Positions 18,588-28,106 are shown, counted from the first letter of the stretch. The stretch is 64,000 nt of DNA from CBDCUE01 sp965222515 (GCA_965222515.1 CBDCUE010000012.1:62001-126000); one strand, 5' to 3'. A program made the numbers and translations. The notes: generated by a model not told the origin, from the sequence alone.

Positions 18588-19390
18588 AATTCTATTTTTT
18601 TATGTTCATCTAAATTAGCATCTCCTATCATAATGATGTTATTATCTGCTGGAATTATAGTTACAAACCCTCTAGGCATTGAAATATCAACATAATTACC
18701 TATTAATTTTTGCTTGTAAGCTGCATAAGCAGTAGCACAAGCTCCAGTTCCACAAGCAAGAGTTGCTCCTGCTCCTCTTTCCCAAGTTATTAATTTTATA
18801 TTTTCTTGATCAATAATCTCTGCAATATTTATGTTAATTTTTTTAGGAAAGATATTGTCATTTTCTAAAAAAGAAACTTCTTTTTCTAAATTAATTTTAT
18901 CTAAATTTTTAACAAAAAATACAATATGAGGATTTCCAACATTTACCGCAAATCCTATACCAAATTTTTTCTGAGGTAGAAGGTTTTTGATTAAATTGCT
19001 ATTACTAAGCACAGGAATCTCTTCTGGTTTAGTTTTTGCTTCTCCCATACTTACTTCACAAATCTCGCCACCTTGTAATAATTCTGCTGAAATAATCCTG
19101 TTTTCTGTTTCTATTTCAACAATTTCTTTTTTGAGATGGCTAGCTATTATTCTTGCTACACATCTAGTTCCATTGCCACAAGCATCTGCTAAACTACCAT
19201 CTATATTATAGATTTTCATAAAACAATCTGCTTTTTTACTAGGTAAAATAAGCAGTAATTGATCGTAAATCTCATTCAAATTGTTTTTTTTAGTTAATTC
19301 TATAATTTCTGCAAAGGATAATTCTTTTGTTTTTCTTAAATCAAAAACATTAAAATCATTACCTAATCCATTCATTCTATAGTAATCCAT
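18584..19390 (-). CDS. dapF: Diaminopimelate epimerase
   Basis: DapF interconverts LL- and meso-diaminopimelate for lysine and peptidoglycan. The two catalytic cysteines are in the mirror motifs ADACGNGTRC (about residue 70) and TLACGTGACATAY (about residue 213), and NGLGNDFNVFD begins the protein. The 268 residues match the family. It is first in a two-gene unit with thrC; a MITE lies upstream. Confidence 0.95.
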   Translation of the reverse strand: MDYYRMNGLGNDFNVFDLRKTKELSFAEIIELTKKNNLNEIYDQLLLILPSKKADCFMKIYNIDGSLADACGNGTRCVARIIASHLKKEIVEIETENRIISAELLQGGEICEVSMGEAKTKPEEIPVLSNSNLIKNLLPQKKFGIGFAVNVGNPHIVFFVKNLDKINLEKEVSFLENDNIFPKKININIAEIIDQENIKLITWERGAGATLACGTGACATAYAAYKQKLIGNYVDISMPRGFVTIIPADNNIIMIGDANLDEHKKIEL

Positions 19391-19434
19391 TTTTTTTGAG
19401 GTTTATGTTATTATGAGTAAAGTTGTAACTAATA

Positions 19435-19588
19435 CTATTTTAGCTTTATAATTGACCTATAGCCTTCAATCTGCTCATCATAAATTGCTTTTTCTAATAA
19501 TCTGTTAGCTATGGCTAACAAATAATTAAAAAAAACAATTTCTACTAAACATTTTTTTGGCTATAGGTCAATTATAAAGCTAAAATAG
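19435..19588. repeat. TA-MITE, full copy
   Basis: A 154-bp palindromic element with perfect 30-bp terminal inverted repeats (CTATTTTAGCTTTATAATTG continuing ACCTATAGCC) and TA on both sides as target duplication. An internal hairpin (TGTTAGCTATGGCTAACA) sits in the middle. There is no coding capacity. It occupies the dapF-ald divergent intergenic region. The remaining 175 bp up to ald show no other feature I can name. Confidence 0.85.
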
Positions 19589-19763
19589 TATAATAATCCT
19601 TATTATATTAAAAATGTTAATAATTTCAATTATTAAATTAAGATCCTGTGCAACAGTTCTATGATGGGGACACTCTGTAGTTAAAAACTTCTTTATTGAT
19701 TTTAGTATTATACTTATTATGATGGCAATTTTTAAATCAAATTAATTATAACAATATAAAATT

Positions 19764-20876
19764 ATGTTAATAGGAATTCCAAAAGAAATAAAAGATAACG
19801 AAACTAGAGTGGCTATTTCTCCTTCTGGTGCTAAAGAATTAATTGCATCAGGAAATCAAGTTATTTTAGAGAGAATGGCAGGTGATGCTATTGGCTTTAC
19901 TGATGAAATGTATGAAAAGGCAGGAGTAAAAATTGTTTTTACTAAAGACGAGGTTTACCAAGCAGCTGATATGATTGTAAAAGTAAAAGAGCCTCAAGCA
20001 ATTGAAGTTGATATGTTGAAAAAAGATCAAATACTATTTTCATATTTGCATTTAGCAGCAGAAAAAGAATTAACAAAAAGATTGTTGAAAAGAGGGGTAA
20101 TAGCCATCTCTTACGAAACCGTAGAAGATAAAGGAACTTTAGCATTACTTACTCCAATGAGTGAAGTGGCTGGAAGAGTTGCAACTCAAGCAGGAGCATA
20201 TTCTTTACAAAAAAATGTTGGAGGAAAAGGAGTCCTGTTAGGAGGAGTATCAGGAGTTGAACCTGCCAAAGTAGTTATTATAGGAGGTGGAGTAGTTGGA
20301 GCAAATGCTGCTACTATTGCTTCTGGAATGGGAGCAATAGTAACTATTTTAGATAAATCTTTAAGCAAAATTAGGAAATTAAAAAATGTTTTTGGTAATA
20401 ATGTTCAGGTTTTATATTCTAGTAAAGATGTTTTAGAAAAATCAATAGCTGAGGCAGATTTAGTTATTGGAGCAATATTAGTTCCAGGTGCTAAATCTCC
20501 TAAGGTTATTACTAAAAAAATGATTAAATCAATGAACAAAGGGTCGGTTATAGTAGATGTATCAATTGATCAAGGTGGATGTTTTGAAACTAGCAAACCA
20601 ACAACTCATTCAAATCCTATTTATGTTGTGAATGATGTTATCCATTATTGTGTAACAAATATGCCAGCAGTAGCTGCTAAAACAGCATCAAGAGCATTAG
20701 AGAATGCTACCATTCCTTATATTTTAAAATTAGCAAAAGATGGTTATAAAAAAGCTCTTTTATCAGATAAAGGATTTTTGAAAGGTTTGAATATTTATTA
20801 CGATAAAGTAACATATAAAGCAGTTTCAGATGCTTTTAATATGCATTACTCTGAGCCAACTAGTATCTTTTCTTAA
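19764..20876 (+). CDS. ald: Alanine dehydrogenase
   Basis: This NAD-dependent enzyme interconverts L-alanine and pyruvate plus ammonia. The 370 residues begin MLIGIPKEIKDNETRVAISP, typical of the Ald/PNT family. VKVKEPQ and YLHLAAEKELT are in the substrate domain, and the Rossmann motif is VVIIGGGVVGANAATIASGMG near residue 170. VDVSIDQGGCFETSKPTTH and VNDVIHYCVTNMPAVA follow. It is monocistronic, with its 3' end followed by a strong perfect hairpin. Confidence 0.95.
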   Translation: MLIGIPKEIKDNETRVAISPSGAKELIASGNQVILERMAGDAIGFTDEMYEKAGVKIVFTKDEVYQAADMIVKVKEPQAIEVDMLKKDQILFSYLHLAAEKELTKRLLKRGVIAISYETVEDKGTLALLTPMSEVAGRVATQAGAYSLQKNVGGKGVLLGGVSGVEPAKVVIIGGGVVGANAATIASGMGAIVTILDKSLSKIRKLKNVFGNNVQVLYSSKDVLEKSIAEADLVIGAILVPGAKSPKVITKKMIKSMNKGSVIVDVSIDQGGCFETSKPTTHSNPIYVVNDVIHYCVTNMPAVAAKTASRALENATIPYILKLAKDGYKKALLSDKGFLKGLNIYYDKVTYKAVSDAFNMHYSEPTSIFS

Positions 20877-20979
20877 GTTTGATGCAGGTTGCTGAATATA
20901 TACAAATTTTTGAAATATCCCTTCCTTGAGAGCTGTGTTATAATAGAAAGTTATATTCGGGGTAATAGCTCTTCCTCAA

Positions 20980-21064
20980 CAGACTGTGTTGCAATTAGTA
21001 AAAAAGAGGTTATTTTTGTTATAAATAAAAATAACCTCTTTTTTACTAATTGCAACACAGTCTG
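20980..21064. terminator. Perfect 38-bp inverted repeat between convergent genes
   Basis: Arms 20980-21017 and 21027-21064 are exact complements, separated by a 9-nt loop (GTTATAAAT). The ald gene ends 104 bp to the left, and the minus-strand carbonic-anhydrase-like gene ends 81 bp to the right, so it may stop transcription from both sides. The arms are much longer than a usual terminator and lack a clear T-run outside the stem. It could instead be a mobile palindrome. Confidence 0.6.
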
Positions 21065-21118
21065 CAAAATGGGGGGGAGCAGTTTCTATGAACATAATGT
21101 TCTATTTCATAAAAGAGA

Positions 21119-21152
21119 TTGCTGATAAAACTCCGCTTACTTTTCTACAAAG
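21119..21152 (-). repeat. Short dispersed motif, copy A
   Basis: On the minus strand it reads TTTGTAGAAAAGTAAGCGGA then GTTTTATCAGCA. Related copies lie at 58378-58407 and 62263-62298. It overlaps the last codons of the carbonic-anhydrase-like gene. Confidence 0.45.
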
Positions 21153-21696
21153 AAATATTTTTATATTCATTCGCTAGTTCTATATAATTGTCAGCAGATG
21201 TTTTTATATATAACATTTCTGCTTCTGACATTTTTCTTAAGAGTTTAGCAGGGTTTCCTGCCCAAATCTCACCTCGTTTGATTGTTTTTTTGGTGGTAAC
21301 TAAAGCAGCAGCTGCCACCATTCCTTCTTCTTCAATATGAGCCATATCTAAAATAATTGCCCCCATACCAATAAAAGCCAAGCTGTCTATTATACAAGCA
21401 TGAATCAATGCTTTGTGACCAATAGTTACATAATCACCAATAATTGTCGGTGATTGTTCTGTGGTTTTATTTTGCAAATGTCCTGCTCTTGTAGTGTGAA
21501 TTACTGTGCCATCTTGAATGTTAGTGCCTTTACCAATAGTAACAGGAGCAACATCTCCTCTAATAACTACATTATACCAAATTCCTGTATTTTCTCCAAT
21601 AGTTACATCTCCAGAAATAATAGCATTATGTGCTACAAAACAAGATTTATCAATTTTCGGCAAAATGCCATTATATTTAAGTGGTGTAAATTTCAT
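21145..21696 (-). CDS. Gamma-carbonic-anhydrase-like hexapeptide protein
   Basis: A 183-residue left-handed beta-helix protein of the PaaY/YrdA gamma-carbonic-anhydrase family. Hexapeptide repeats run from about residue 27 (SGDVTIGENTGIWYNVVIRGD). Metal-ligand histidines are visible in TVIHTTRAGHL, TIGHKALIHACII. GEIWAGNPAKLLR near the end is a family hallmark. The family contains active and inactive members, so real carbonic anhydrase activity is not certain. It lies 5 bp after the small gene at 21702-21980 and is probably co-transcribed. Confidence 0.88.
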   Translation of the reverse strand: MKFTPLKYNGILPKIDKSCFVAHNAIISGDVTIGENTGIWYNVVIRGDVAPVTIGKGTNIQDGTVIHTTRAGHLQNKTTEQSPTIIGDYVTIGHKALIHACIIDSLAFIGMGAIILDMAHIEEEGMVAAAALVTTKKTIKRGEIWAGNPAKLLRKMSEAEMLYIKTSADNYIELANEYKNISL

Positions 21697-21701
21697 TACA
21701 A

Positions 21702-21980
21702 TTATACTTCTAATAATAACTTATTATTTTCAATATTTAAAAAATCTTTTACTACCTTATATGTTTCTGTGCTACCAAAAATCACTTCTTTAAATGTTTT
21801 GGCACTTATACATAAAGTTCCTTTTAAATTTTGTAAAAATCTTTGGACTAACATAGCAGAATGTTCTAATTTGCCATTATTACATGAGAAGTTTAACTTA
21901 TGCTGAACTAGAAAATCTACTAAATCTTGATAAGAATAAAATTTATAATCTTGTCTTTCAACATTAACGGTTACATACAT
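21702..21980 (-). CDS. Small protein of unknown function (92 aa)
   Basis: The frame encodes 92 residues with no signal or membrane segment: MYVTVNVERQDYKFYSYQDL at the start and a mixed alpha/beta character. It contains two cysteines (FSCNNG, GTLCISAK). I do not recognise the family. Support comes from tight spacing (5 bp) to the downstream hexapeptide gene, a clean start, and natural amino-acid composition. Confidence 0.6.
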   Translation of the reverse strand: MYVTVNVERQDYKFYSYQDLVDFLVQHKLNFSCNNGKLEHSAMLVQRFLQNLKGTLCISAKTFKEVIFGSTETYKVVKDFLNIENNKLLLEV

Positions 21981-22043
21981 AATATTTTTTTTAGTTTTTT
22001 AGTTTTTTAGTTTATAGTTATATCTATATTTTTCAATAATAAT

Positions 22044-23060
22044 TTAAGGATAGCTGGCTACATTATTTAATCCTGTGTTTTCTGGTAAATTAAAGGCTAT
22101 GTTGAAATTTTGTACAGCTTGCCCAGAAGATCCCTTGGTTAAATTGTCTATTGCTGAAATAATTATTTTTTGATTTTTGATATTAGTGTCTAATACAGAA
22201 ATTTCACAAAAATTTGTACCTGTAACATTTCTTAATCTTGGTATGTCATTGCCTGAATTGATTTTAACAAAATGGTTGTTTTTATAAAAAATAGATAGTC
22301 TTTTTCTTAAATCAACTACACTATATTTAGATTTTATATAAATATTAGATAAAATTCCTCTTGATGCAGATATTATTTGTGGTGTGAATTGAATGTTTTC
22401 TGATGTGATATTTAATTGTTCAATAATTTCAGCAAGATGTCTGTGGGATGTAATATTATATGGAATAATATTTTCATTTATTTCACAAAATAAATTACTT
22501 TCTATCGCTTTTCTTCCAGCACCACTAATTCCAGTTTTACTGTCTATAATAATTTCTTTTTTATTGATTAAATCCTGTATCGGAATAAGAGGTAATAATA
22601 TAGAGGTAGGATAACAGCCTGGGCAGGCTATAATTCTTTTTTCTATTATTTTTTTAGTATAAATTTCAGAAAGACCATAAGTAATTTCTTTATTATATTT
22701 TGTGTTTAAATTTTGCTTATAATATTTTTTGTATAAATCGTTGTTTTTGATACGAAAATCTGAAGATAAATCAAATATTTTTATAGTTTTTGGCAATTCA
22801 TCAATTATTTTTACAGTCTCGAAGTGAGGTAAACAAGAAAATACTACATCTATCTTAGAAAAATTTACTTCTTTGAGAGTTTTTAGTATAGGTAATGGAG
22901 CAAATTTAAAATGATGGTAAACCTCCTTAAGCTCTTTACCTGCTTTACTGTTACCAACCAATGCTTTGATATTTATGTTGGGGTGATTAATAGTAATTTT
23001 TATTAATTCACTAGCAGTATAACCAGAACTACCAATTACTACTATATTATATTTTCTCAT
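22044..23060 (-). CDS. argC: N-acetyl-gamma-glutamyl-phosphate reductase
   Basis: ArgC reduces N-acetylglutamyl phosphate in arginine synthesis using NADPH. The N-terminal Rossmann motif is VVIGSSGYTASELIKI, the catalytic Cys is in IACPGCYPTSILLPL near residue 147, and KTGISGAGRKA and TSHRHLAEI follow. The length of 338 is typical. It is 6 bp downstream of rodA, an unusual neighbour; no other arg gene is in the window. Confidence 0.94.
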   Translation of the reverse strand: MRKYNIVVIGSSGYTASELIKITINHPNINIKALVGNSKAGKELKEVYHHFKFAPLPILKTLKEVNFSKIDVVFSCLPHFETVKIIDELPKTIKIFDLSSDFRIKNNDLYKKYYKQNLNTKYNKEITYGLSEIYTKKIIEKRIIACPGCYPTSILLPLIPIQDLINKKEIIIDSKTGISGAGRKAIESNLFCEINENIIPYNITSHRHLAEIIEQLNITSENIQFTPQIISASRGILSNIYIKSKYSVVDLRKRLSIFYKNNHFVKINSGNDIPRLRNVTGTNFCEISVLDTNIKNQKIIISAIDNLTKGSSGQAVQNFNIAFNLPENTGLNNVASYP

Positions 23061-23066
23061 AATTTT

Positions 23067-24191
23067 TTAATTTTCTGTTATCAATATATCTTTGTTAATA
23101 TCTAAATTAAGTATCATAGCAAATGAAACAAGGGTAATTATTAACATTGTTCCTCCATATGAAATAAGGGGTAGGGGAGCTCCTACTACTGGAATTAAAC
23201 CCATTACCATAGCAATATTTATAATAAAATGAAAAAATAGAAATGAAGATAAGCCAAGAGTTAATAATTTAAAGAATTGAGATTTAATCTGCAAAGAAAT
23301 AAAATAGCATCTAGTGAAAATTAAAGTAAATAACATTATCATAAAAACAGAACCTACAAAACCAAACTCTTCTGCAAACATCGTGAAAATAAAATCAGTC
23401 TCACTTTCTGGTAAAAAATTTAATTGACCTTGAGTTCCTGACAAATATCCTTTTCCTAAAAAACCACCTGAACCAATTGCAATTTTTGATTGAATAATGT
23501 TGTAACCAGAACCTAATGGATCGTGTTCTGGGTTTAAAAAAGTTAAAATTCTTTGTTGTTGATAATTTTTTAAATTACTCCATATAATAGGTATTGCCGA
23601 TAATAAACCTATGGCAAGAAAGAAAAAATTTTTAATTTGCACTCCTGATACAAAAAATATTATTAGAGAAGTCATCATTAAAATGACAGAAGTTCCTAAA
23701 TCAGGCTGTTTTAGAATTAACAAAACAGGCAGTGTTACCATTATAATAGGAATGATTAAATAAAGTGGATTAGATACTTTATATATATGAACATTGTGAA
23801 AATATCTGGCTAAACCAATAATTAATGATATTTTCATTAATTCCGAAGGCTGTAAATTAAAAAAATATAAATCTACCCATCTTTTAGCTCCTAAAGCTGA
23901 AAATCCAGAATAATTGGCATAAATTAATAAGGCTAATCCCAAAGCATAGATAAGATAAGCAGATTGATAAAATATTATGGGATTGATTGAGATAATGATA
24001 AAAATTATTGGTAAACAAACAATAAACCTTAATATTTGTGTAGAACTCCAAGGTTGTAAATTACCTCCAGCTGCTGAATAAAGCATAAAAAAACCTATAA
24101 TTAATAAAGAAATAACAAACAAAGATAAACAAAGATCTATCTGTTTACAGTTAGCAAAACTAAAAAAATTTCTTTTACTTAAATCTATCAT
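23067..24191 (-). CDS. rodA: Rod-shape peptidoglycan polymerase RodA (SEDS)
   Basis: RodA is the inner-membrane glycosyltransferase of the elongasome that works with PBP2 and MreBCD. The 374-residue protein has about ten hydrophobic segments. SEDS motifs: LGAKRWVDLYFFNLQPSELMK, LKQPDLGTS with the essential Asp, FLPESETDFIFTMFAEEFGFVGS, and PLISYGGT. It overlaps lpxI by 4 bp, placing it in the Lpx cluster. mreBC is far away at 49.6 kb, and no PBP2 gene is adjacent. Confidence 0.94.
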   Translation of the reverse strand: MIDLSKRNFFSFANCKQIDLCLSLFVISLLIIGFFMLYSAAGGNLQPWSSTQILRFIVCLPIIFIIISINPIIFYQSAYLIYALGLALLIYANYSGFSALGAKRWVDLYFFNLQPSELMKISLIIGLARYFHNVHIYKVSNPLYLIIPIIMVTLPVLLILKQPDLGTSVILMMTSLIIFFVSGVQIKNFFFLAIGLLSAIPIIWSNLKNYQQQRILTFLNPEHDPLGSGYNIIQSKIAIGSGGFLGKGYLSGTQGQLNFLPESETDFIFTMFAEEFGFVGSVFMIMLFTLIFTRCYFISLQIKSQFFKLLTLGLSSFLFFHFIINIAMVMGLIPVVGAPLPLISYGGTMLIITLVSFAMILNLDINKDILITEN

Positions 24192-24991
24192 ATTCCATAT
24201 ATAAAAATATCATTTTTTTCTGCATAAGCACATAATGTTTCTTTTTCTAAAACAATAACATTCGAACTATCTATGATAATCCCTTTTATATTACTTAATA
24301 ATAAGTTTTTTATAGTTTTAATCCCTATGGTAGGTAAATCAACTCTTTTATCCTGTTTATCTTTTTTTATTTTTAGTAAAAAAGCAGGTTTATTGCTGTT
24401 ATCTTCAACATAATCTCTACATCTTTTGATCAGATTATCTGTTCCTTCTTGACCTTCTATGCCTATTACTCTACCATATTGTACAATTGTTGCTTGCCCA
24501 ACATCATATTTTGATAAAGTTTTAATAATATTTTGAGCAAGCTCAATATCAGTTTTTAAATTATTTTTGAATTTTATTTTATTATTGAACCCTTTTTTCA
24601 AATGAAGATTGGCAACTATTTGATTAATAGCCACAACCGTAAAATTATTTTTTTCTAAATAAGTAATGATTGTTGAAAGCAAATTATTATCACCTAAAAT
24701 TTTGTTTTTTAAAATTTTAGCTAGCAATATTTTTCCCTTAAAATCAGTTTTTAGATTTTTGAAATTTGGCTTAGTAACAGCTCCAGCAATAACAATGTCT
24801 GTTACTTTATGTTGTATGAAAAAATTTATTATTTTGCTTACTTCTCCGATGCTGGCAGTTATATGCTCTTCTTCTTCTAATGAAAAACTGGCAGGAATAT
24901 CAATAAAAGCAAAAACGATTTTTTCTTTGACATAGTTTTTTAAAATTTTAGGTAATTCTCCTTTGCCAGCAAGGACTCCATAAATTTTCAT
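24188..24991 (-). CDS. lpxI: UDP-2,3-diacylglucosamine pyrophosphatase LpxI
   Basis: LpxI hydrolyses UDP-2,3-diacylglucosamine to lipid X in lipid A synthesis, replacing LpxH in alphaproteobacteria. The 267 residues show the N-terminal GVLAGKGELPKIL motif, VIAGAVTKPNF in the middle, and the C-terminal domain with GVDLPT-like VDLPTIGIKTI and SNVIVLEKE. It is preceded by lpxA with a 1-bp gap and overlaps rodA. lpxB, often next in this cluster, is absent here. Confidence 0.93.
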   Translation of the reverse strand: MKIYGVLAGKGELPKILKNYVKEKIVFAFIDIPASFSLEEEEHITASIGEVSKIINFFIQHKVTDIVIAGAVTKPNFKNLKTDFKGKILLAKILKNKILGDNNLLSTIITYLEKNNFTVVAINQIVANLHLKKGFNNKIKFKNNLKTDIELAQNIIKTLSKYDVGQATIVQYGRVIGIEGQEGTDNLIKRCRDYVEDNSNKPAFLLKIKKDKQDKRVDLPTIGIKTIKNLLLSNIKGIIIDSSNVIVLEKETLCAYAEKNDIFIYGI

Positions 24992-24992
24992 A

Positions 24993-25808
24993 TTAGGCCC
25001 TTTTAGGTTTACAGATTGCTTGTTTAGAATTAAAAGATAAAAAATCTGTGATTAATAAAATTGTTTTATTATCTTGGTATGTTTGAGTAATTTTATTAAC
25101 TTTATCTTGAAAAACCATATCATTATTTGCAAATAAACTATCTGTTACTTTTTTAATTAAAGAAATTTCTTGCTTAGAAAAACCATTTCTTTTTAGGCCA
25201 ACAATATTTATACCAGCAAGATTAGCTCTTTCTCCCATAATTAAAGCATAAGGCAAGACATCGCTCTCTACTCCTGACATCCCTCCAATTATTGCATAAT
25301 CTCCAACTCTAATAAATTGTTTTATAGCAGATAAGCCACCAATAATAACATTATTACCAATAGATACATGACCTGCTAACACAGAATTATTAGCAATTAC
25401 TATATTATTTTTTAATAAACAATCATGGGCTATATGAGTTCCTACCATAAGTAAATTATTGTTACCTATTTTTGTTAGATTTTTTATGCCAGCAGCTTCA
25501 TTTCCTAAAGCAGTCCCACTATGAATTGTAACATTTTCTCTAATAATATTATTATCTCCTATTTCTACAAAAGATAATTCATCTTTTGTGAATTTTAAAT
25601 CTTGAGGAACATCTCCGATATTAGAAAAAGGATAAAATATATTGTTTTTTCCTATTTTAGTGTTTCCTGAAATAATTGTGTGAGATTTAACGATGTTATT
25701 GTCGCCAATTGTTACATTGCCAGAGATTACTGAATATGCTCCTATTTCTATATTATCTCCTAAGATAACATTATTTTCTATTATGGCTGTTTTATGGATT
25801 TTATTCAT
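24993..25808 (-). CDS. lpxA: UDP-GlcNAc acyltransferase LpxA
   Basis: LpxA acylates UDP-GlcNAc at the 3-OH, the first lipid A step. The 271 residues form a hexapeptide left-handed beta-helix starting IHKTAIIENNVILGDN. The catalytic His is in GTHIAHDCLLKNN near residue 120, followed by VLAGHVSIGNN and GLSAIKQFIRVGDYAIIGGMSGV. The C-terminal helical part contains GLKRNGFSKQEI. Its start overlaps the fabZ stop by 1 bp. Confidence 0.96.
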   Translation of the reverse strand: MNKIHKTAIIENNVILGDNIEIGAYSVISGNVTIGDNNIVKSHTIISGNTKIGKNNIFYPFSNIGDVPQDLKFTKDELSFVEIGDNNIIRENVTIHSGTALGNEAAGIKNLTKIGNNNLLMVGTHIAHDCLLKNNIVIANNSVLAGHVSIGNNVIIGGLSAIKQFIRVGDYAIIGGMSGVESDVLPYALIMGERANLAGINIVGLKRNGFSKQEISLIKKVTDSLFANNDMVFQDKVNKITQTYQDNKTILLITDFLSFNSKQAICKPKRA

Positions 25809-26266
25809 TATACTTTATCTTTATCAAGCACCATTGCAGTAAATTTTGCTTCTGCTACAACTTTATTATCTACCAAAGCAACACCATTAAATTTCCAAAC
25901 AGCCCCTCTATTTTGCACAACATTTACTTTTAAATAAAGTTGATCTCCTGGAATTACAGGTTTACGAAATTTTGCATTATCTATGGACATAAAATAAACT
26001 AATTTATCTTTGCTTTCTGTCTCATTTATAGATTTTGCAGTAAGAATTGCTGAAGTTTGAGCTAATGCTTCTACGATTAACACCCCAGGCATTACTGATT
26101 TTTTAGGAAAATGCCCCATAAAATGTGGCTCATTAAAAGTAACATTTTTTATTCCTGTTGCTGATTTTCTAATCTCAAACTCTATTAATCTATCAACTAA
26201 TAAGATTGGATAACGATGAGGAATTAAATCTATAATGTCATTAATGTTTATTATTTCATTTGTCAT
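25808..26266 (-). CDS. fabZ: 3-hydroxyacyl-ACP dehydratase FabZ
   Basis: FabZ dehydrates 3-hydroxyacyl-ACP in fatty-acid elongation and competes with LpxA/LpxD for the same acyl-ACP pool, which explains the clustering. The 152 residues show LIPHRYPILLVDR, the catalytic HFPKKSVMPGVLIVEALAQ with His and Glu, and KFRKPVIPGDQL. It overlaps lpxD by 11 bp. Confidence 0.96.
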   Translation of the reverse strand: MTNEIININDIIDLIPHRYPILLVDRLIEFEIRKSATGIKNVTFNEPHFMGHFPKKSVMPGVLIVEALAQTSAILTAKSINETESKDKLVYFMSIDNAKFRKPVIPGDQLYLKVNVVQNRGAVWKFNGVALVDNKVVAEAKFTAMVLDKDKV

Positions 26267-27272
26267 TGTTTTTTTTATTAAAATATTGTTTTCTAATTTT
26301 TTTTAAGGCTAGTTTTTCTTGTTGCCATTCTTTTTTTGCAATAGCTGGCATACCATAGAAATCTCCAGAATTATCGGGAATGTTTTTAGTAACTCCTGAT
26401 TGAGCAGCAAATCTATTATAAGAACCAATTTTTATATGTCCAGCAACTCCGCTCTGTCCAGCAAAAGTTACATAATCGCCTATTTTTGTACTTCCTGCAA
26501 CACCATTTTGGGCAGTGAAAATGCAGTTTTTGCCAATTTGAACATTGTGAGCAATATGGATTAAATTGTCAATCCTAGTACCAAAACCAATAACAGTATT
26601 TTCCATACTTCCTTTATCTATACCATTATTGCAACCAATTGCAACATTATTTTCAATAATAACTAAGCCTAATTGCAGAACTTTTTTAAAATTATATTTT
26701 TTGTCTACCGCAAAGCCAAAGCCATCTTGACCAATGGAATTATTATGCATAATTTCTACATTATTTTTAATGATGCTATGAGTTATTACATTATTTGCTC
26801 CAATATGGCAATCATTACCAATTTGAACATTTTCTCCAATATAAGTTCCTGCAAATATTTTATTATTATCTCCAATGATAGCACCATCTTCTATCACAAC
26901 ATTATCTGCTATGTAACAATTCTTTCCTATTTTTGCAGTGCTTGCAATAGTGGCTTTTTCAGAAATTTTATTTTCTGGTGATTTTTCTTGATAAAATAAA
27001 TCTAGCAATAAAGAAAAATGATAATGAGCAGATGGGCTATATAATAAAATTGATTTATCATTATATTGCTTAGCAATATCTAAAAATTTTTCTTCAATTA
27101 AAAATGCAGATGCTTTGCTATCTTTTATTTTAGGCAAATATTTTTGATTAATTATAAAGGCAACCTCACCTTTTTGAGCATTTTCTAAATTATTTACACC
27201 AGATATAGAAATATCTTGTTGAAAATTTATGTTTTTTAAATTTAATATTTTAATAATTTCTGATAAATTCAT
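26256..27272 (-). CDS. lpxD: UDP-3-O-acylglucosamine N-acyltransferase LpxD
   Basis: LpxD adds the second acyl chain in lipid A synthesis. I chose the ATG at 27272 (338 residues), since LpxD proteins begin close to this MNLSEIIKIL motif. An ATG 13 codons upstream at 27311 is possible, and neither has a clear ribosome site. The N-terminal uridine-binding domain is followed by many hexapeptide repeats, with HIAHNVQIGKNC supplying the catalytic His, and GQSGVAGHIKIG. It is the first gene of lpxD-fabZ-lpxA-lpxI-rodA-argC. Confidence 0.94.
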   Translation of the reverse strand: MNLSEIIKILNLKNINFQQDISISGVNNLENAQKGEVAFIINQKYLPKIKDSKASAFLIEEKFLDIAKQYNDKSILLYSPSAHYHFSLLLDLFYQEKSPENKISEKATIASTAKIGKNCYIADNVVIEDGAIIGDNNKIFAGTYIGENVQIGNDCHIGANNVITHSIIKNNVEIMHNNSIGQDGFGFAVDKKYNFKKVLQLGLVIIENNVAIGCNNGIDKGSMENTVIGFGTRIDNLIHIAHNVQIGKNCIFTAQNGVAGSTKIGDYVTFAGQSGVAGHIKIGSYNRFAAQSGVTKNIPDNSGDFYGMPAIAKKEWQQEKLALKKIRKQYFNKKNNDK

Positions 27273-27303
27273 TCCAAAAATTTTTTTTTGATAAAAGTTA
27301 TAA

Positions 27304-27561
27304 TTAATCATTGTTGTTATAAATTTGTTGTTTGGTTAAGATGTTTTTCTCGGAGCAACTGTCCACCGCTATGACGAAATTAGTAAAAAAGCCTTCAAAA
27401 GCATAATTATTATCACATTCTGTTGGCAATAAGATTCTGCACCGAAGCAGGGGTAACGGAGAAAGGGGACCTATTTTTTTCATAATTAGAATGTTGACTA
27501 ATAACCTTCCTAATTTTGAATTAAATGATTCAAATATATTTTTGTGGTTTTTTATAGGCAT
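27304..27561 (-). other. Doubtful 85-codon frame upstream of lpxD
   Basis: The frame is open on the minus strand but I recognise no domain. Its middle (27340-27480) is richer in G and C than the surroundings, for example GAAGCAGGGGTAACGGAGAA, which hints at inserted DNA or structured leader rather than a gene. It could hold the lpxD-operon leader. Confidence 0.2.
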
Positions 27562-27753
27562 TTTTTTTCATATTTATTTTAGCTAATATGGAGAATAAGT
27601 GGTTTCTATTTTTTTTAAAGTTTTTTCTCTATTTTTTCATAATTAGTCGTCCCTAAAAAACTAAGAAAAATCTTGTAGAATAAGGGTTTGTTGGTATAAT
27701 TTATATAGAAAAAACACAAGTTTTTTATCTATAACTTAAAAATCCTTGCAAAA

Positions 27754-28017
27754 ATGTTACAAAAAACTTACCAAACAGGAAATGATATGGATATGTTCAG
27801 AAATGAATTAGTAAATATCATAAATATGAGACATAAACTAGTAATATTATCAAAATTGGTGGATTGGAAAAGTTTAGAAGAAAAGTTTTCATCAAAATAT
27901 AGTAATATTGGAAGAGGAGGTCTTCCAATAAGATTAATGTGTGGTTTATTGATGTTAAAAGAAATAGAGAAGCAATCAGATGAAAAGATATGCGAATATT
28001 GGATAGAAATCCTTATA
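27754..28017 (+). pseudogene. IS5-type transposase, N-terminal fragment
   Basis: About 88 codons of transposase remain. The sequence begins MLQKTYQTGNDMDMFRNELV and includes KFSSKYSNIGRGGLPIRLM and GLLMLKEIEKQSDEKICEYWIE, the InsH-type N-terminal domain. After WIE the expected NPY is read as ILI because one A is missing, and the MITE begins at 28018. The catalytic DDE domain is gone. Confidence 0.8.
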
Positions 28018-28106
28018 CTATTTTAGCTTTATAATTGACCTATAGCCAAAAAGCAATTTATGCTGAGCAGATTGAAGGCTATAGGTCAATTATAAAACTA
28101 AAATAG
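28018..28106. repeat. TA-MITE, internally deleted 89-bp copy
   Basis: Both terminal repeats are present and TA flanks each end, but the central 65 bp including the internal hairpin are missing. It lies inside an IS5-type transposase gene, showing the family moved after that element arrived. Confidence 0.85.

Noticed and set aside
20889..21125. 78-codon plus-strand frame across the perfect hairpin
   Set aside because: It is an accident of the palindrome; the translation has no protein-like features.
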